A stretch of 64,000 nucleotides of DNA from JBNKZU01 sp050301795 (GTDB taxonomy: Bacteria > Pseudomonadota > Gammaproteobacteria > Thiohalomonadales > Thiohalomonadaceae). Positions within the stretch are counted from its first letter, which is position 1; every line of letters starts with the position of its first letter. This document shows, in pieces, positions 16,967 to 26,304 of the stretch. A program made the translations under genes and the position numbers. The stretch lies in assembly GCA_050301795.1 (NCBI GenBank), contig JBNKZU010000014.1:62001-126000 (forward strand). The letters run 5' to 3'. A model generated the notes under the pieces. It searched no databases and was not told where the DNA came from. It was given only the letters and a program-made list of their open reading frames with translations.

Positions 16967-17503
16967 ATGAAATGTATATACCATCCTGATACTGAGGCCG
17001 TTTCAAGGTGCGCTATCTGTCGCAAGCCGATCTGTTCTGCGTGCGACCTCAAAGAAAATGATTCGGATCATGTATGCATTAACTGTGCAGGAAAACAGTA
17101 CCATAAGGATGTTGTTGAACAAAAAAATAGCGCTGAACAGAAACGAAGCCAGCCTAAATCACTATTTAGCCCAAAAACTCAAATGATCTTAATCGCGTTA
17201 ATCCTCGTTGGATTAGTGGTAATTATCTATACTCAGCGGGAGATCCCACCAGAGCCGTTTAATCCAGAAACAGCGACACCCGCAGAATTGGCTCAATACT
17301 GTATTTTAAATCTGGATGAAATGGCTTTTAAGCTAAAGAGTGTCGACAAAATTGATGAATCTCACGTCAAACCATTCTGCGCTTATCCACTAATCCCTTT
17401 TGAAGAGGATATGTTCATCTCAATTGATGCCCCTGATCCCACAAGTTACGGATTCACACACCTAAGAATCAACAGAGTAACGAAGGTGCTTTACGTCGAA
17501 TAG
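16967..17503 (+). CDS. B-box-type zinc-finger, single-pass membrane protein
   Basis: The 178-residue protein begins with a Cys/His cluster (C3..H6, C15..C18, C23..C26, H35, C37..C40) with the spacing of a B-box zinc finger, followed by a charged linker, one membrane helix (about 71-91, MILIALILVGLVVII) and an approximately 85-residue extracytoplasmic domain with two cysteines. The finger would be cytoplasmic. B-box fingers are better known from eukaryotes, but bacterial membrane proteins of this layout exist without known function. It is divergent from the pilus ATPase gene (201-bp gap) and converges on the pilin gene, so a pilus link is possible but unproven. Confidence 0.65.
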   Translation: MKCIYHPDTEAVSRCAICRKPICSACDLKENDSDHVCINCAGKQYHKDVVEQKNSAEQKRSQPKSLFSPKTQMILIALILVGLVVIIYTQREIPPEPFNPETATPAELAQYCILNLDEMAFKLKSVDKIDESHVKPFCAYPLIPFEEDMFISIDAPDPTSYGFTHLRINRVTKVLYVE

Positions 17504-17511
17504 AGAAGTTG

Positions 17512-18117
17512 TTACTTCTTTTTCTCTTTCTTCTCCTTTTTCTCTTTCTTTTCCTTTTTCACAGGTGGCGGATCTTCCTGCGGTGGCGGATCCTCTTCTG
17601 GTGGAGGATCAGTTGCTATCACCACACCATCTCTACAGTTCGATGGAACAATTGAAGCCTTAAGTTGACGAGCCGGATCACTATCAACACCACAACTCCA
17701 AGAGACCGAATTACCATTTACTGTCGCCTCAAACAGCAGGAACTGAACGCCCTCCTCAATCGACTCATGAACCTCAGCCGTAGGATAGAGGCGTATCTGA
17801 TATTGGGAGAGAACATTCCGAAATTCGATGCGACTAATGAACTCAGAAGGGTTTAAGATCGTTTTCGGAAATGATGGATCCGTATCGTCCGGTACCGGTA
17901 ACGCATTGTTTGATGCGAAATACTCAACTACGGCCGTTTTATAGGAGCCAGCCTGAATAAGTAGCTCTGAAACCTTTGACCGCGCGACATAATCATAATA
18001 GTAAGGGAGTGATATCGAACTCAAAACTGCAATTATCGCGATGGAAATCATCATCTCAATCAAACTAAAACCATCACGTCTGTTTGTAGAAATCATGCCT
18101 CTATCGCCTATTCTCAT
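17512..18117 (-). CDS. Type IV pilin-like protein with Pro/Glu-Lys tail
   Basis: The 201-residue protein has a class III signal: basic leader ending NRRDG, then the prepilin peptidase site G|FSLIEMM with the conserved Glu5, and a hydrophobic spine to about residue 44 (PilE-type YYYDYVARSKV follows). Two cysteines, at about 141 and 160, could form the D-loop disulfide. The last 34 residues are an unusual DPPP-repeat followed by a run of (K)KEK units. AAGGG about 8 nt before the ATG supports the start at 18117. Probably a PilE-like or minor pilin; the tail is not typical, is encoded by a pyrimidine-rich tract (17515-17560) and would depend on EF-P for its prolines. Confidence 0.8.
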   Translation of the reverse strand: MRIGDRGMISTNRRDGFSLIEMMISIAIIAVLSSISLPYYYDYVARSKVSELLIQAGSYKTAVVEYFASNNALPVPDDTDPSFPKTILNPSEFISRIEFRNVLSQYQIRLYPTAEVHESIEEGVQFLLFEATVNGNSVSWSCGVDSDPARQLKASIVPSNCRDGVVIATDPPPEEDPPPQEDPPPVKKEKKEKKEKKEKKK

Positions 18118-18166
18118 CGTTATACCCTTAACTAATTAACTAGCTCCCAAAACAGTAATGGTCAAG

Positions 18167-18557
18167 CTAGGGCCTGTTGATCTTTCATATTCACCACTGT
18201 TGCTACACCAAAAAGCGTCAATGACCAACGGAAATGCCCTTGGGCGCAAGGCACGAAGAGCGATATTTGGTTGCTCCAAATGAGCGATAAGTAACGCAGA
18301 CTGGCGCGCTGCCTCCTGGCGCGCCAGCATACCGTCCATCCGAGGACATAAGTGACGCTTTTTGAGGCGCAACCCAAAGGGACGGGACGATTTTTCCGCC
18401 CAATGGCGTGGCCTGCAGGACGCAGGTCAGGGGCGTGAGCAGGAGCGGAAGCTTTATCAGTCGTTTATTTGGAATAACCAAACGGCACTCCTTCTGCCTT
18501 ATTGGACGATAAAATCGTCTCCGGCAGTGTCGAAGATGAAAGATCAACAGGCCCTAG
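18167..18557. repeat. MITE-like element, copy 1 (391 bp, perfect 22-bp inverted ends)
   Basis: The ends are perfect 22-bp inverted repeats: CTAGGGCCTGTTG... at 18167-18188 and its complement at 18536-18557. Both ends carry the palindrome CTAG, which could be target duplication or part of the repeat. A second inverted pair lies inside: 18266-18290 against 18454-18482 (TTTGGTT..CCAAAT..). There is no transposase; short frames inside are not conserved between copies. A relative lies at 30352-30620. This fits a non-autonomous element mobilised by a DDE transposase in trans. It sits just outside hrpA (8 nt from its stop) and may contribute to 3' end formation. Confidence 0.8.
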
Positions 18558-18565
18558 TAACGGTA

Positions 18566-21500
18566 TTAATGCTTAAGATCTGCTATCACTTTCTCAAGCC
18601 GTTTACTTGAAACGGGTTGAATGGTCTTTAGCTCCTGCGCGAAATAGGAGAGTCGTAGCTCCTCAATTAGCCACCGAGCATTGATCCACGCCTCATCATG
18701 TTTAACCGCATCCCATTTTGGGAACACGCGCTCTTCAAGACGATTAACCTCCAATTGATGCTGTCGATCCCGCTGTGGTGATTGCCCAATCTTCTCTAGT
18801 CGTCGTTGGATCGCCTTAAGATAGAGCGGTAATCTTTTTAACCAGACGTGGTGTATATCCTGCAAAAAGCCATCATAAACAAGTCGGTTTAGTTGCTGCT
18901 TGATATCTGAAATGGCGTTGAGCATATCTGGTGATATGGCTGCGGATAATCGTTTTTGTATCTGATGGTGTAGCTCCAATACCTCTGCGATAATCGCGGT
19001 GACATCTGTTGCGATGGGGAGCAGATTATTTCGTGCCTCGTTGGTATAGCTTGCATACTCACTATCATTCGCCGGTATGTCCGCATGGTTTTGAAACAGT
19101 GCAATACTAATCACAGCGGTGCAATAGGATTTAAGTAGATCTACGGGATCGCCGATAGCGGTATAGAGCAAGGTGATGCGTTGCTGCTTTGAAAACTCCT
19201 TTTCGATATATCGTATCTTGTCGCGGTTTTCTAGGTTAAAGAGGCGGCATAAGCCCTGCCGTGATTCGCGGTCAGCGAGATCCGCACTTTCAAATAATCG
19301 AATAGATACACTCTGACCTTTATCAACCAATGCCGGATAGGCCGAAAACTGAACACCATTTTTTGTTAAGGTGATTTGTTGCTTGAGCTCACCAAAATCC
19401 CAACAGGTAATCTCGTCTCGCTCATAACCCTCAAAGATATTACTACGCAGATCTTTCCTGACCCCTTGGCTATATTGTTGTTGTAGTTTTCCTAAGTTGC
19501 GCCCTTGGGCAATCAACTTTTCGTTATCGACAATTCGCAGGTTAAAAAGCAGGTGATCAGGCAGCTCTACCGACTGCCATATAGATGGTTCGACCTTGAC
19601 CCCAGTCATACGGAGTAGCTCATGACTGATTTGTTGAAAAAGATCACCTTTTGCAGGTGACAGCCTCTCGGCTAAGACCTCTGCAAAATTAATTGCCGGA
19701 ACAAAGTTGCGACGCAGTGGTTTAGGTAACCCCTTTATCAACGCGATCAGCTTATCTTTAAACAGACCCTCCACAAGCCAGTCAAACATCGATGGGTCTA
19801 GCTCGTTTAACAGTGGCAATGGAATATCAACCGTAACACCATCTCGCGGATGTCCGGGTTCAAAATGGTAATGGAGCGGTAACTCAGCCATCGCTAACGT
19901 TATGTGATCTGGGTATTGCTCTTTATTATCCGGCATCTTTCCTTGCTGGATCAGCAGATCACGACTCATAAACAACGCATCGTCGATCTGCTGTTTATTC
20001 CACTTCTCAAATTGAGAGCCATTGGTGATCCCAGCAGGAATACGCTCATCATAAAATGCAAACAGGACATCCTCATCCACCATCACATCACGACGACGAG
20101 CTTTGGCCTCAATGCGCTCCATCTCCTCGATCAGGGTATTATTATGGAAAAAGAAACCTGCACGGGTTTGATAGTGTCCTCGAACCAGCGCCTCGTGAAT
20201 AAATATCTCACGTGAAACCACTGGATCGATGGCGCCATAATTAACCGGTCTGCGATTTACCACGATTAATCCATAGAGCGTTACCTGCTCATAGGCAACC
20301 ACTTGAGCGCGTCTCTTTTGCCAATGAGGTTCGGAATAACTGCGCTTCACCAAATGCGATGCCAGAGGCTCAATCCACTCCGGTTCGATAGAAGCAACCA
20401 TACGTGCATAGCGTTTGGATGTTTCAACGATCTCTGCCGCCATCACCCATTTTGGTTGCTTTTTGTGCAGTGCCGAGCCGGGAAAGATATCAAAACGGAT
20501 ATTACGTCCACCGAGATATCGACCTTTACGGTTTTGCTGTCGTTTTTTATCGTCAGATTTCTCTTCGGCTACATCCTTTATCGCAACATTTCCAAGCAAC
20601 CCGGTTAATAGTGCCCGATGGATTTGATCATAATCCGCTGCAACGGCGCTCTCTTTTAACCCCATTTCATGAGCGAGGGTCACTATTTGTGTGTGGATAT
20701 CATGCCACTCACGCAAACGGAGATACGACAAAAACTCATCACGACAGAGCTTTCGCAGTTTGTTCTGGCTTAGATGTCGTTTCTGCTCGTGGTAGTGTTC
20801 CCACAACTTGATAAGTGAAATAAAATCAGATTGCTTGTCCTCAAAGCGTTTATGAACTTCATCCGCCTTTTGCTGTGCGTCGAGTGGCCGTTCACGTGGA
20901 TCCTGAATTGCTAATGCCGAGACGATAATCATCACCTCATTGAGCCCACCCTCTTCTGCGCCAGCAACAATCATGCGTGCAAGTCGTGGATCTAAGGGTA
21001 GTTTTGCGAGATGTTGTCCGATTTTGGTCAGATTACGGTGCGAGTCAATTGCACCCAGTTCATTCAAAAGATGATAGCCATCATTGATCTGACGACTATC
21101 AGGCGGCTCGATAAACGGAAATTGGGCAATGTCGCCCAGATCAAGCAGCGACATCTGCAATATAACGCTGGCCAGATTGGTTCGCAGCAACTCCGGTTGT
21201 GGAAACTCAGGACGAGAAACAAAGTCCTCTTCACTATACAGACGAATACAAACCCCATCGCTTACCCGTCCACAACGACCTTTGCGCTGATTGGCCGCAG
21301 CTTGAGAAATTGGCTCAATCGGAAGCCGCTGAACCTTTGACCGTGTGCTATATCGGCTGATTCGTGCATAGCCAGGATCGATCACAAACCGTATTCCAGG
21401 CACCGTTAATGAGGTCTCGGCAACATTGGTTGCCAACACGATACGCCGGCCTCGGTGCGACTTGAAAACACGATCCTGCTCGTTCGCTGATAAGCGCGAA

Positions 21501-22468
21501 TAGAGCGGTAGAATCTCGGTATCACGCAGACGCTGTTTGTGCAGTAGCTCTGCTACCTCCCGAATATCACGCTCACCTGCGAGGAAGATGAGCGTATCAC
21601 CAAGTGGATCTACACGCTGCAACTCGTGCAACGCCTCAATAATCGCTTCACCCTGATCTCGTTGGCGACTATCCTCATCTTCTGCCAAAAGTGGACGGTA
21701 CCGCACCTCCACCGGATAGGTACGCCCCGACACTTCAATAATCGGGGCGTTGTTAAAGAAGCTGGAGAAGCGTTCGGTGTTAATCGTTGCCGAGGTAATG
21801 ATGACCTTTAGATCTGGTCGTTTTGGCAGGAGCTGTTTTAAATAGCCGAGTAAGAAGTCGATATTGAGGCTACGTTCATGCGCTTCATCAATAATGATGG
21901 TGTCGTAATGCTCCAGGCGATGATCGCGCTGAATCTCCGCTAACAGAATGCCGTCGGTCATTAACTTGATATAGCTATCGTGTTTGACCCTTTCGTTAAA
22001 GCGGATCTTGTAACCCACAACGTCACCTAAAGGCGAGTTCATCTCCTCTGCGATACGTGCAGCAACACTGCGAGCAGCGATACGCCGTGGCTGAGTATGG
22101 CCGATCATTCCGGCAACACCACGCCCCAGTTCGAGGCATATTTTCGGGATTTGAGTGGTTTTACCCGATCCAGTCTCGCCAGCAACTACCACAACCTGAT
22201 GCTGTTTAATCGCCTCGGCAATCTGTTCTCGCTTACCACTAACCGGCAATTCTTCAGGGTAGGATGGAGTTGGTAATGCTGCTAAACGCTGCTGAAATCT
22301 CGTGTTCGATTTTTGAAGATCCTGCGTTAAACGAGTTAATCCCTGATCAAACGGTTGCCCGCGTTTTTGACGACGCAACAACCCCTCTAACCGCTGCTGA
22401 AAAACACGACGATCAGCTAACATGCTCTGCTCAATTTGCCGGGCGAGTTGGGTCAAGGGTGATGTCAC
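18566..22468 (-). CDS. hrpA: ATP-dependent RNA helicase HrpA
   Basis: A 1300-residue DEAH-box helicase, the full length of E. coli HrpA. In order: helical N-terminus, Walker A GETGSGKTTQ (about 96-105), DEAH box (IIDEAHERSLN), motif III SATI, motif VI QRKGRCGR, then the winged-helix/ratchet (HA2), OB-fold and the long C-terminal region specific to HrpA (DUF3418). HrpA resolves stalled or collided ribosomes on mRNA and acts in fimbrial mRNA processing in E. coli. It is monocistronic, with the MITE-like repeat directly behind its stop and a 294-bp AT-rich gap upstream. Confidence 0.97.
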   Translation of the reverse strand: MTSPLTQLARQIEQSMLADRRVFQQRLEGLLRRQKRGQPFDQGLTRLTQDLQKSNTRFQQRLAALPTPSYPEELPVSGKREQIAEAIKQHQVVVVAGETGSGKTTQIPKICLELGRGVAGMIGHTQPRRIAARSVAARIAEEMNSPLGDVVGYKIRFNERVKHDSYIKLMTDGILLAEIQRDHRLEHYDTIIIDEAHERSLNIDFLLGYLKQLLPKRPDLKVIITSATINTERFSSFFNNAPIIEVSGRTYPVEVRYRPLLAEDEDSRQRDQGEAIIEALHELQRVDPLGDTLIFLAGERDIREVAELLHKQRLRDTEILPLYSRLSANEQDRVFKSHRGRRIVLATNVAETSLTVPGIRFVIDPGYARISRYSTRSKVQRLPIEPISQAAANQRKGRCGRVSDGVCIRLYSEEDFVSRPEFPQPELLRTNLASVILQMSLLDLGDIAQFPFIEPPDSRQINDGYHLLNELGAIDSHRNLTKIGQHLAKLPLDPRLARMIVAGAEEGGLNEVMIIVSALAIQDPRERPLDAQQKADEVHKRFEDKQSDFISLIKLWEHYHEQKRHLSQNKLRKLCRDEFLSYLRLREWHDIHTQIVTLAHEMGLKESAVAADYDQIHRALLTGLLGNVAIKDVAEEKSDDKKRQQNRKGRYLGGRNIRFDIFPGSALHKKQPKWVMAAEIVETSKRYARMVASIEPEWIEPLASHLVKRSYSEPHWQKRRAQVVAYEQVTLYGLIVVNRRPVNYGAIDPVVSREIFIHEALVRGHYQTRAGFFFHNNTLIEEMERIEAKARRRDVMVDEDVLFAFYDERIPAGITNGSQFEKWNKQQIDDALFMSRDLLIQQGKMPDNKEQYPDHITLAMAELPLHYHFEPGHPRDGVTVDIPLPLLNELDPSMFDWLVEGLFKDKLIALIKGLPKPLRRNFVPAINFAEVLAERLSPAKGDLFQQISHELLRMTGVKVEPSIWQSVELPDHLLFNLRIVDNEKLIAQGRNLGKLQQQYSQGVRKDLRSNIFEGYERDEITCWDFGELKQQITLTKNGVQFSAYPALVDKGQSVSIRLFESADLADRESRQGLCRLFNLENRDKIRYIEKEFSKQQRITLLYTAIGDPVDLLKSYCTAVISIALFQNHADIPANDSEYASYTNEARNNLLPIATDVTAIIAEVLELHHQIQKRLSAAISPDMLNAISDIKQQLNRLVYDGFLQDIHHVWLKRLPLYLKAIQRRLEKIGQSPQRDRQHQLEVNRLEERVFPKWDAVKHDEAWINARWLIEELRLSYFAQELKTIQPVSSKRLEKVIADLKH

Positions 22469-22762
22469 GAATAAACCTGTATCGACATGGTTACAAAGCG
22501 GGCTATTCTAACGCTTAACACTACCGATGTCAGACAAGTGCAATTGATTAGCACACATATCGAATTTAGGTCATATCAGACCTGTTCAACTTGAAATGGC
22601 TTACTCTGGTAGTGCTTGTGCGCCTATTGTGTTGGGGAACTCCGCTATTCCCGCTTTTATTGGTGCATTAATCAGGATCAACCATGGTAAATGTGAAAGT
22701 TAACCATATCCTACTACTATTGAAGAAAATCGTTATTGCAAACACGACACCGGAGAAGAGCA

Positions 22763-23539
22763 ATGAACATTATGCCGACACTCTTTGTTTCACACGGGGC
22801 ACCGGATATCGCCATTAGGGATACACCGGCGGTAGAAGCACTGAAATCAGTGACGAAACTATTCCCTGTCCCGAAAGGGATCGTTATTGTGTCTGCACAC
22901 TGGATAGAAGATCCGATTACCATGACATCTGGTGGAACGCTAAAGACCATTTACGACTTTGGTGGATTTGATCCTCAGCTTTATCAAATCGAATATCCTG
23001 CAATTGGTGATGAGAATCTATCAAAGCGCGTAGCGGCACTATTGGATAGTTCCGGCATTCAATCAAACCTGGATAACCGTCGTGGTCTGGATCATGGTGC
23101 CTGGATTCCGCTTAAAATCATCTACCCCGATGCAGAGATCCCTGTAGTACAGCTCTCGTTGCCAGTGGCAACGATGAAAGCGTTGACTCGTTATGGTGAA
23201 GCCTTAAAGCCACTCACTGAAGAGGGAATCTTAATCATTGGCTCTGGCGGTAGTGTTCATAATCTGCGGGCGATGAATCTAAGCAATCAAACCGATGGCT
23301 TCGCCACAGAATTTGAAGAGTGGCTAAAACAGAGCGTTGAAGGGAACCACCTGGAATGGTTGATAGATGATTCCAAATATCCCGATAGCTTTCATATAGC
23401 ACACCCGACCATTGAGCATTTTGCACCACTGGTGTTTGCATGGGCCGCTGCAAATGATCAGGCAACGGGTAAACGAATCCATACCAGCTTTGACTACGGA
23501 AATATTGGAATGAGTATCTATCAATTCTCAATATCTTAA
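22763..23539 (+). CDS. ygiD: Extradiol dioxygenase of the LigB/DODA family (YgiD-like)
   Basis: A 258-residue non-haem metal enzyme of the class III extradiol family. Probable metal ligands are His in FVSHGAP, His in VSAHWIE and His in GSGGSVHNLR; another conserved His lies in HIAHPTIEHFAPL. E. coli YgiD has 4,5-DOPA extradiol activity in vitro; the physiological substrate is unclear. The ATG at 22763 is preceded by GGAG at 7-nt spacing, better than an in-frame TTG at 22736. It stands alone between the divergent hrpA and a lipoprotein gene; no RNA gene was seen in the 294-bp upstream gap. Confidence 0.88.
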   Translation: MNIMPTLFVSHGAPDIAIRDTPAVEALKSVTKLFPVPKGIVIVSAHWIEDPITMTSGGTLKTIYDFGGFDPQLYQIEYPAIGDENLSKRVAALLDSSGIQSNLDNRRGLDHGAWIPLKIIYPDAEIPVVQLSLPVATMKALTRYGEALKPLTEEGILIIGSGGSVHNLRAMNLSNQTDGFATEFEEWLKQSVEGNHLEWLIDDSKYPDSFHIAHPTIEHFAPLVFAWAAANDQATGKRIHTSFDYGNIGMSIYQFSIS

Positions 23540-23665
23540 GAGATTGTTATCCATCTTGAAGCAGAGGTTGGTGAGTTCGATTAAATATATGACCCATATA
23601 AGGTATGGAACCACAAAAACCTTAAGTTCATAATGGAACATCAGTTGAATATTGGTTTTTTAGTG

Positions 23666-25537
23666 ATGATACGAACAACAGTGGTAGCGCTGATTCTTTC
23701 AGCATTTGTTATGGCTTGTGATGACAGTACAAATCCAAGTAGCGATACATCACCCCCCCCAACTTCCACTGATCAAAACAGCTCAAACACGAACAACGAT
23801 CCAAATACCAATCCAACAACTACTCCCCCAACAACGCCTGACACGAATTCTGGCACTACTACCCCACCAGATATCGTGCCTGATGGTTTAAAGCCTGTAG
23901 CAGCACAATCACTCTCCCATCTTCAAAGCAGTGACGGTGTTACGCTTCAGGCAGCGGGTTACACCCTAGATATTATTATTCCTCCTGCACAAACTCTTTC
24001 TGCCCCATTTGATACCGATGTTCTACCCGACGGACGAATTGTTATGTCCGGTAATGACGGCAGCTTAAAGGCGGTCGCACTGGACGGCACAATTACGACG
24101 ACCTCCTATCCAGCGAATATGAACTTCGAATCGGATAATAATGGTGTGATGTGGTACTACAACTGGGTTGGTGGAGAGCTGCTCTATCATGATGGAACCT
24201 CCGGTAGTGCTACTGTCGCGGCAACACTTCCATCTGTTTACACCGATGGCTCCATTGCCGTTTCACCGGATGGTAACAGTGTCTATATTGGCTGGTGGAA
24301 AATTGATTATGACACCAACAGTAAACTCTCAGCGCTTTATCGTTATACCGTCGCAAATGGTCTGGTAAAAATAGTCGATGGAACAGCAACGTCTCTCATT
24401 AGTGCTGTAGAGGTGACCACTAATGGTGATGTTTTTGTTGCAATGAGTGACGGTATCTACCAGCTCAACAGTAGTGATCAGCTCGTATTAAGCCACTCAC
24501 TGACAAATCAGGGTATTCGTTCTGATGGCTTAACCTCAGATGCACAGGGTAACCTTTACTATTCATGTTTTGGCGCAGACATGGGTATCTATAAATTGAC
24601 ACCCACAGGCGAAGTAACCCAACTTGCTTCAATCACTGATAGTCAACTACTGCCATTTGGGTTGAGCTGGGATGAGAATAATCAGTTAATTACAGGTGTT
24701 AGAAAAGAACGGGGAGAGTTGGTCACGATCTCATTAGCTGGAACAGTTAACGTACTTAATAGCCCCAGCGGTCTTTCTACACCGATTGCGATTGAGGAAC
24801 ACCCATCTGGCTCGATATTTATCAATGGTGATGAAGCTGGTTTATTACTAATAAATGGTGATGCCAGTGTGACGCGATACAAAAAGAGTATCACCTCTTT
24901 TCAGCCACCTGCTGCTGACTTTACCTTTACGGCGGATGGTTTGGCCTACTACACCTATGCAGCGCCGGGATTTGATAGCAAGATTGTGACCATTACATCA
25001 AATGGAACCGTTACCGACATAACAACAAACGTAAACTTACCCGCAGGAATAGAGATAACCCCTGACGGTTCGATCTATTATGCTGATTACGGAAACGGTG
25101 CGGTTATGCAGTTAAATAGTGATGGAACATCAACGGCTGTACTTGAAGGTTTACAAAACCCTGTAGGCATATCGATAGGGGCTGATGGCTACTTCTGGAT
25201 CGGTGCTGCATACGATGGTGCAACTGGTAACCCCGCCGCATTAAATGAGGTCTACAACAAACGCATATTAAAATACCGTCCGGGCGAAAATGTCACTGAG
25301 GTCATCGCCTTTCCTGATTCTGAGTGGCATACCATCACCTTCTTTGATGTCGATGATAGCGGCAACCTCTACCTTCCAGATGGTTCACGTCTAATACATA
25401 GAGCACCCGATGGCACTCAAACAATCATTGCAGATGGTTTTAGCAATATACGCGGTGCGTTAGTTGCCAGCGATGGTGATGTCTATTTTGTCGATTATGA
25501 GAAATCAGCGCTCTATCGACTAGTCAAAACACCATAA
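23666..25537 (+). CDS. Beta-propeller lipoprotein (SMP-30/NHL-like repeats)
   Basis: The start at 23666 gives a lipoprotein signal (MIRTTVVALILSAFVMAC) with Cys18 as the lipidated residue; an in-frame ATG at 23633 would add 11 residues. A low-complexity Ser/Thr/Pro/Asn linker (about 20-75) is followed by some 540 residues of short beta repeats with DG.I.. and SPDGN/ADGYFW motifs, as in NHL or SMP-30/gluconolactonase propellers (probably six or more blades). It would be anchored to the outer membrane and reach outwards through the linker. No catalytic set is assignable; binding or lyase functions are both possible. Converges on yeeN with a 10-nt gap. Confidence 0.72.
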   Translation: MIRTTVVALILSAFVMACDDSTNPSSDTSPPPTSTDQNSSNTNNDPNTNPTTTPPTTPDTNSGTTTPPDIVPDGLKPVAAQSLSHLQSSDGVTLQAAGYTLDIIIPPAQTLSAPFDTDVLPDGRIVMSGNDGSLKAVALDGTITTTSYPANMNFESDNNGVMWYYNWVGGELLYHDGTSGSATVAATLPSVYTDGSIAVSPDGNSVYIGWWKIDYDTNSKLSALYRYTVANGLVKIVDGTATSLISAVEVTTNGDVFVAMSDGIYQLNSSDQLVLSHSLTNQGIRSDGLTSDAQGNLYYSCFGADMGIYKLTPTGEVTQLASITDSQLLPFGLSWDENNQLITGVRKERGELVTISLAGTVNVLNSPSGLSTPIAIEEHPSGSIFINGDEAGLLLINGDASVTRYKKSITSFQPPAADFTFTADGLAYYTYAAPGFDSKIVTITSNGTVTDITTNVNLPAGIEITPDGSIYYADYGNGAVMQLNSDGTSTAVLEGLQNPVGISIGADGYFWIGAAYDGATGNPAALNEVYNKRILKYRPGENVTEVIAFPDSEWHTITFFDVDDSGNLYLPDGSRLIHRAPDGTQTIIADGFSNIRGALVASDGDVYFVDYEKSALYRLVKTP

Positions 25538-25547
25538 AGCGATATTG

Positions 25548-26261
25548 CTACTCGACGTTGTGATAGACATTCTGCACATCGTCCAGATCGTTAAGCAGAT
25601 CCAGAAATCTCTCAAACATCTCAACATCATCCCCAGTGAGAGGTGATGTGTTTTGAGGGAGGAACTGAATCTCATCAACATCAAAGTCGATCTCGCCCAT
25701 CTCATCCAGCAGTGCTTGTTTGGCTTTGTTGTGTTCGGTGTTGGGTGTGAAAACGGTGATCTTGCCATCGTCACTCTCGATATCGGAGACATCCACATCT
25801 GCCATTAACAGGATTTCAAGGACTGCCTCTTCATCATCACCGTTAAAAACGAGGATACCTGAGTGATCAAACATGTGACTTACACTGCCTTGTGTACCTA
25901 TCTTGGATTTTGTTTTGGTAAAGCATTGGCGCACATCACCAAAGGTTCTGTTTGGGTTGTCGGTTAGGCACTCGACGATCACCATACATCCACCGGGGCC
26001 AAAGCCTTCATATCGAGCCACTGCAAAATCTTCTCCGCCTCCACCTTTGGCTTTGTTGATCGCCTTTTCGATAACATGGCTCGGTACTTGATCCTTTTTG
26101 GCACGTTCGATCATTCCGCGCAGCGTCAGATTGCCTGCCGGATCGATACCACCCGCTTTGGCGCAAACATAGATCTCCCGCCCATATTTGCTATAGACCT
26201 TTGCTTTGGCATCCGATGTTTTTGCCATTGACTCTTTACGGTTTTGATAGGCTCTGCCCAT
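25548..26261 (-). CDS. yeeN: YebC/PmpR-family protein (YeeN type)
   Basis: The 237-residue protein aligns with YebC-family proteins throughout; the N-terminus MGRAYQNRKESMAKT and the segment VYSKYGREIYVCAKAGG are closer to the YeeN branch than to YebC, which starts MAGHSKW. GFGPGGCMVIVECLTDNPNR is the family core. YebC-type proteins were first described as transcription regulators and more recently as ribosome-associated factors that relieve polyproline stalls, which would complement the EF-P system at the start of this window. It lies 43 nt downstream of ppx on the same strand. Confidence 0.9.
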   Translation of the reverse strand: MGRAYQNRKESMAKTSDAKAKVYSKYGREIYVCAKAGGIDPAGNLTLRGMIERAKKDQVPSHVIEKAINKAKGGGGEDFAVARYEGFGPGGCMVIVECLTDNPNRTFGDVRQCFTKTKSKIGTQGSVSHMFDHSGILVFNGDDEEAVLEILLMADVDVSDIESDDGKITVFTPNTEHNKAKQALLDEMGEIDFDVDEIQFLPQNTSPLTGDDVEMFERFLDLLNDLDDVQNVYHNVE

Positions 26262-26304
26262 GTGTTGCTGCTCCGTTATTGACTTTTTGGGAATAGATGT
26301 AGGT

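Noticed and set aside
18218..18547. Open frames of 60-110 codons inside the MITE-like copy 1
   Set aside because: They are not kept in copy 2, lack ribosome sites and consist of the inverted-repeat sequence; they result from the repeat itself.
18889..21811. Several 60-135-codon frames antisense to hrpA
   Set aside because: They are reverse-strand shadows of a long conserved helicase gene.
22561..22735. Possible small RNA or tRNA upstream of ygiD
   Set aside because: No cloverleaf, no strong stem followed by a T-run and no promoter pair could be found.
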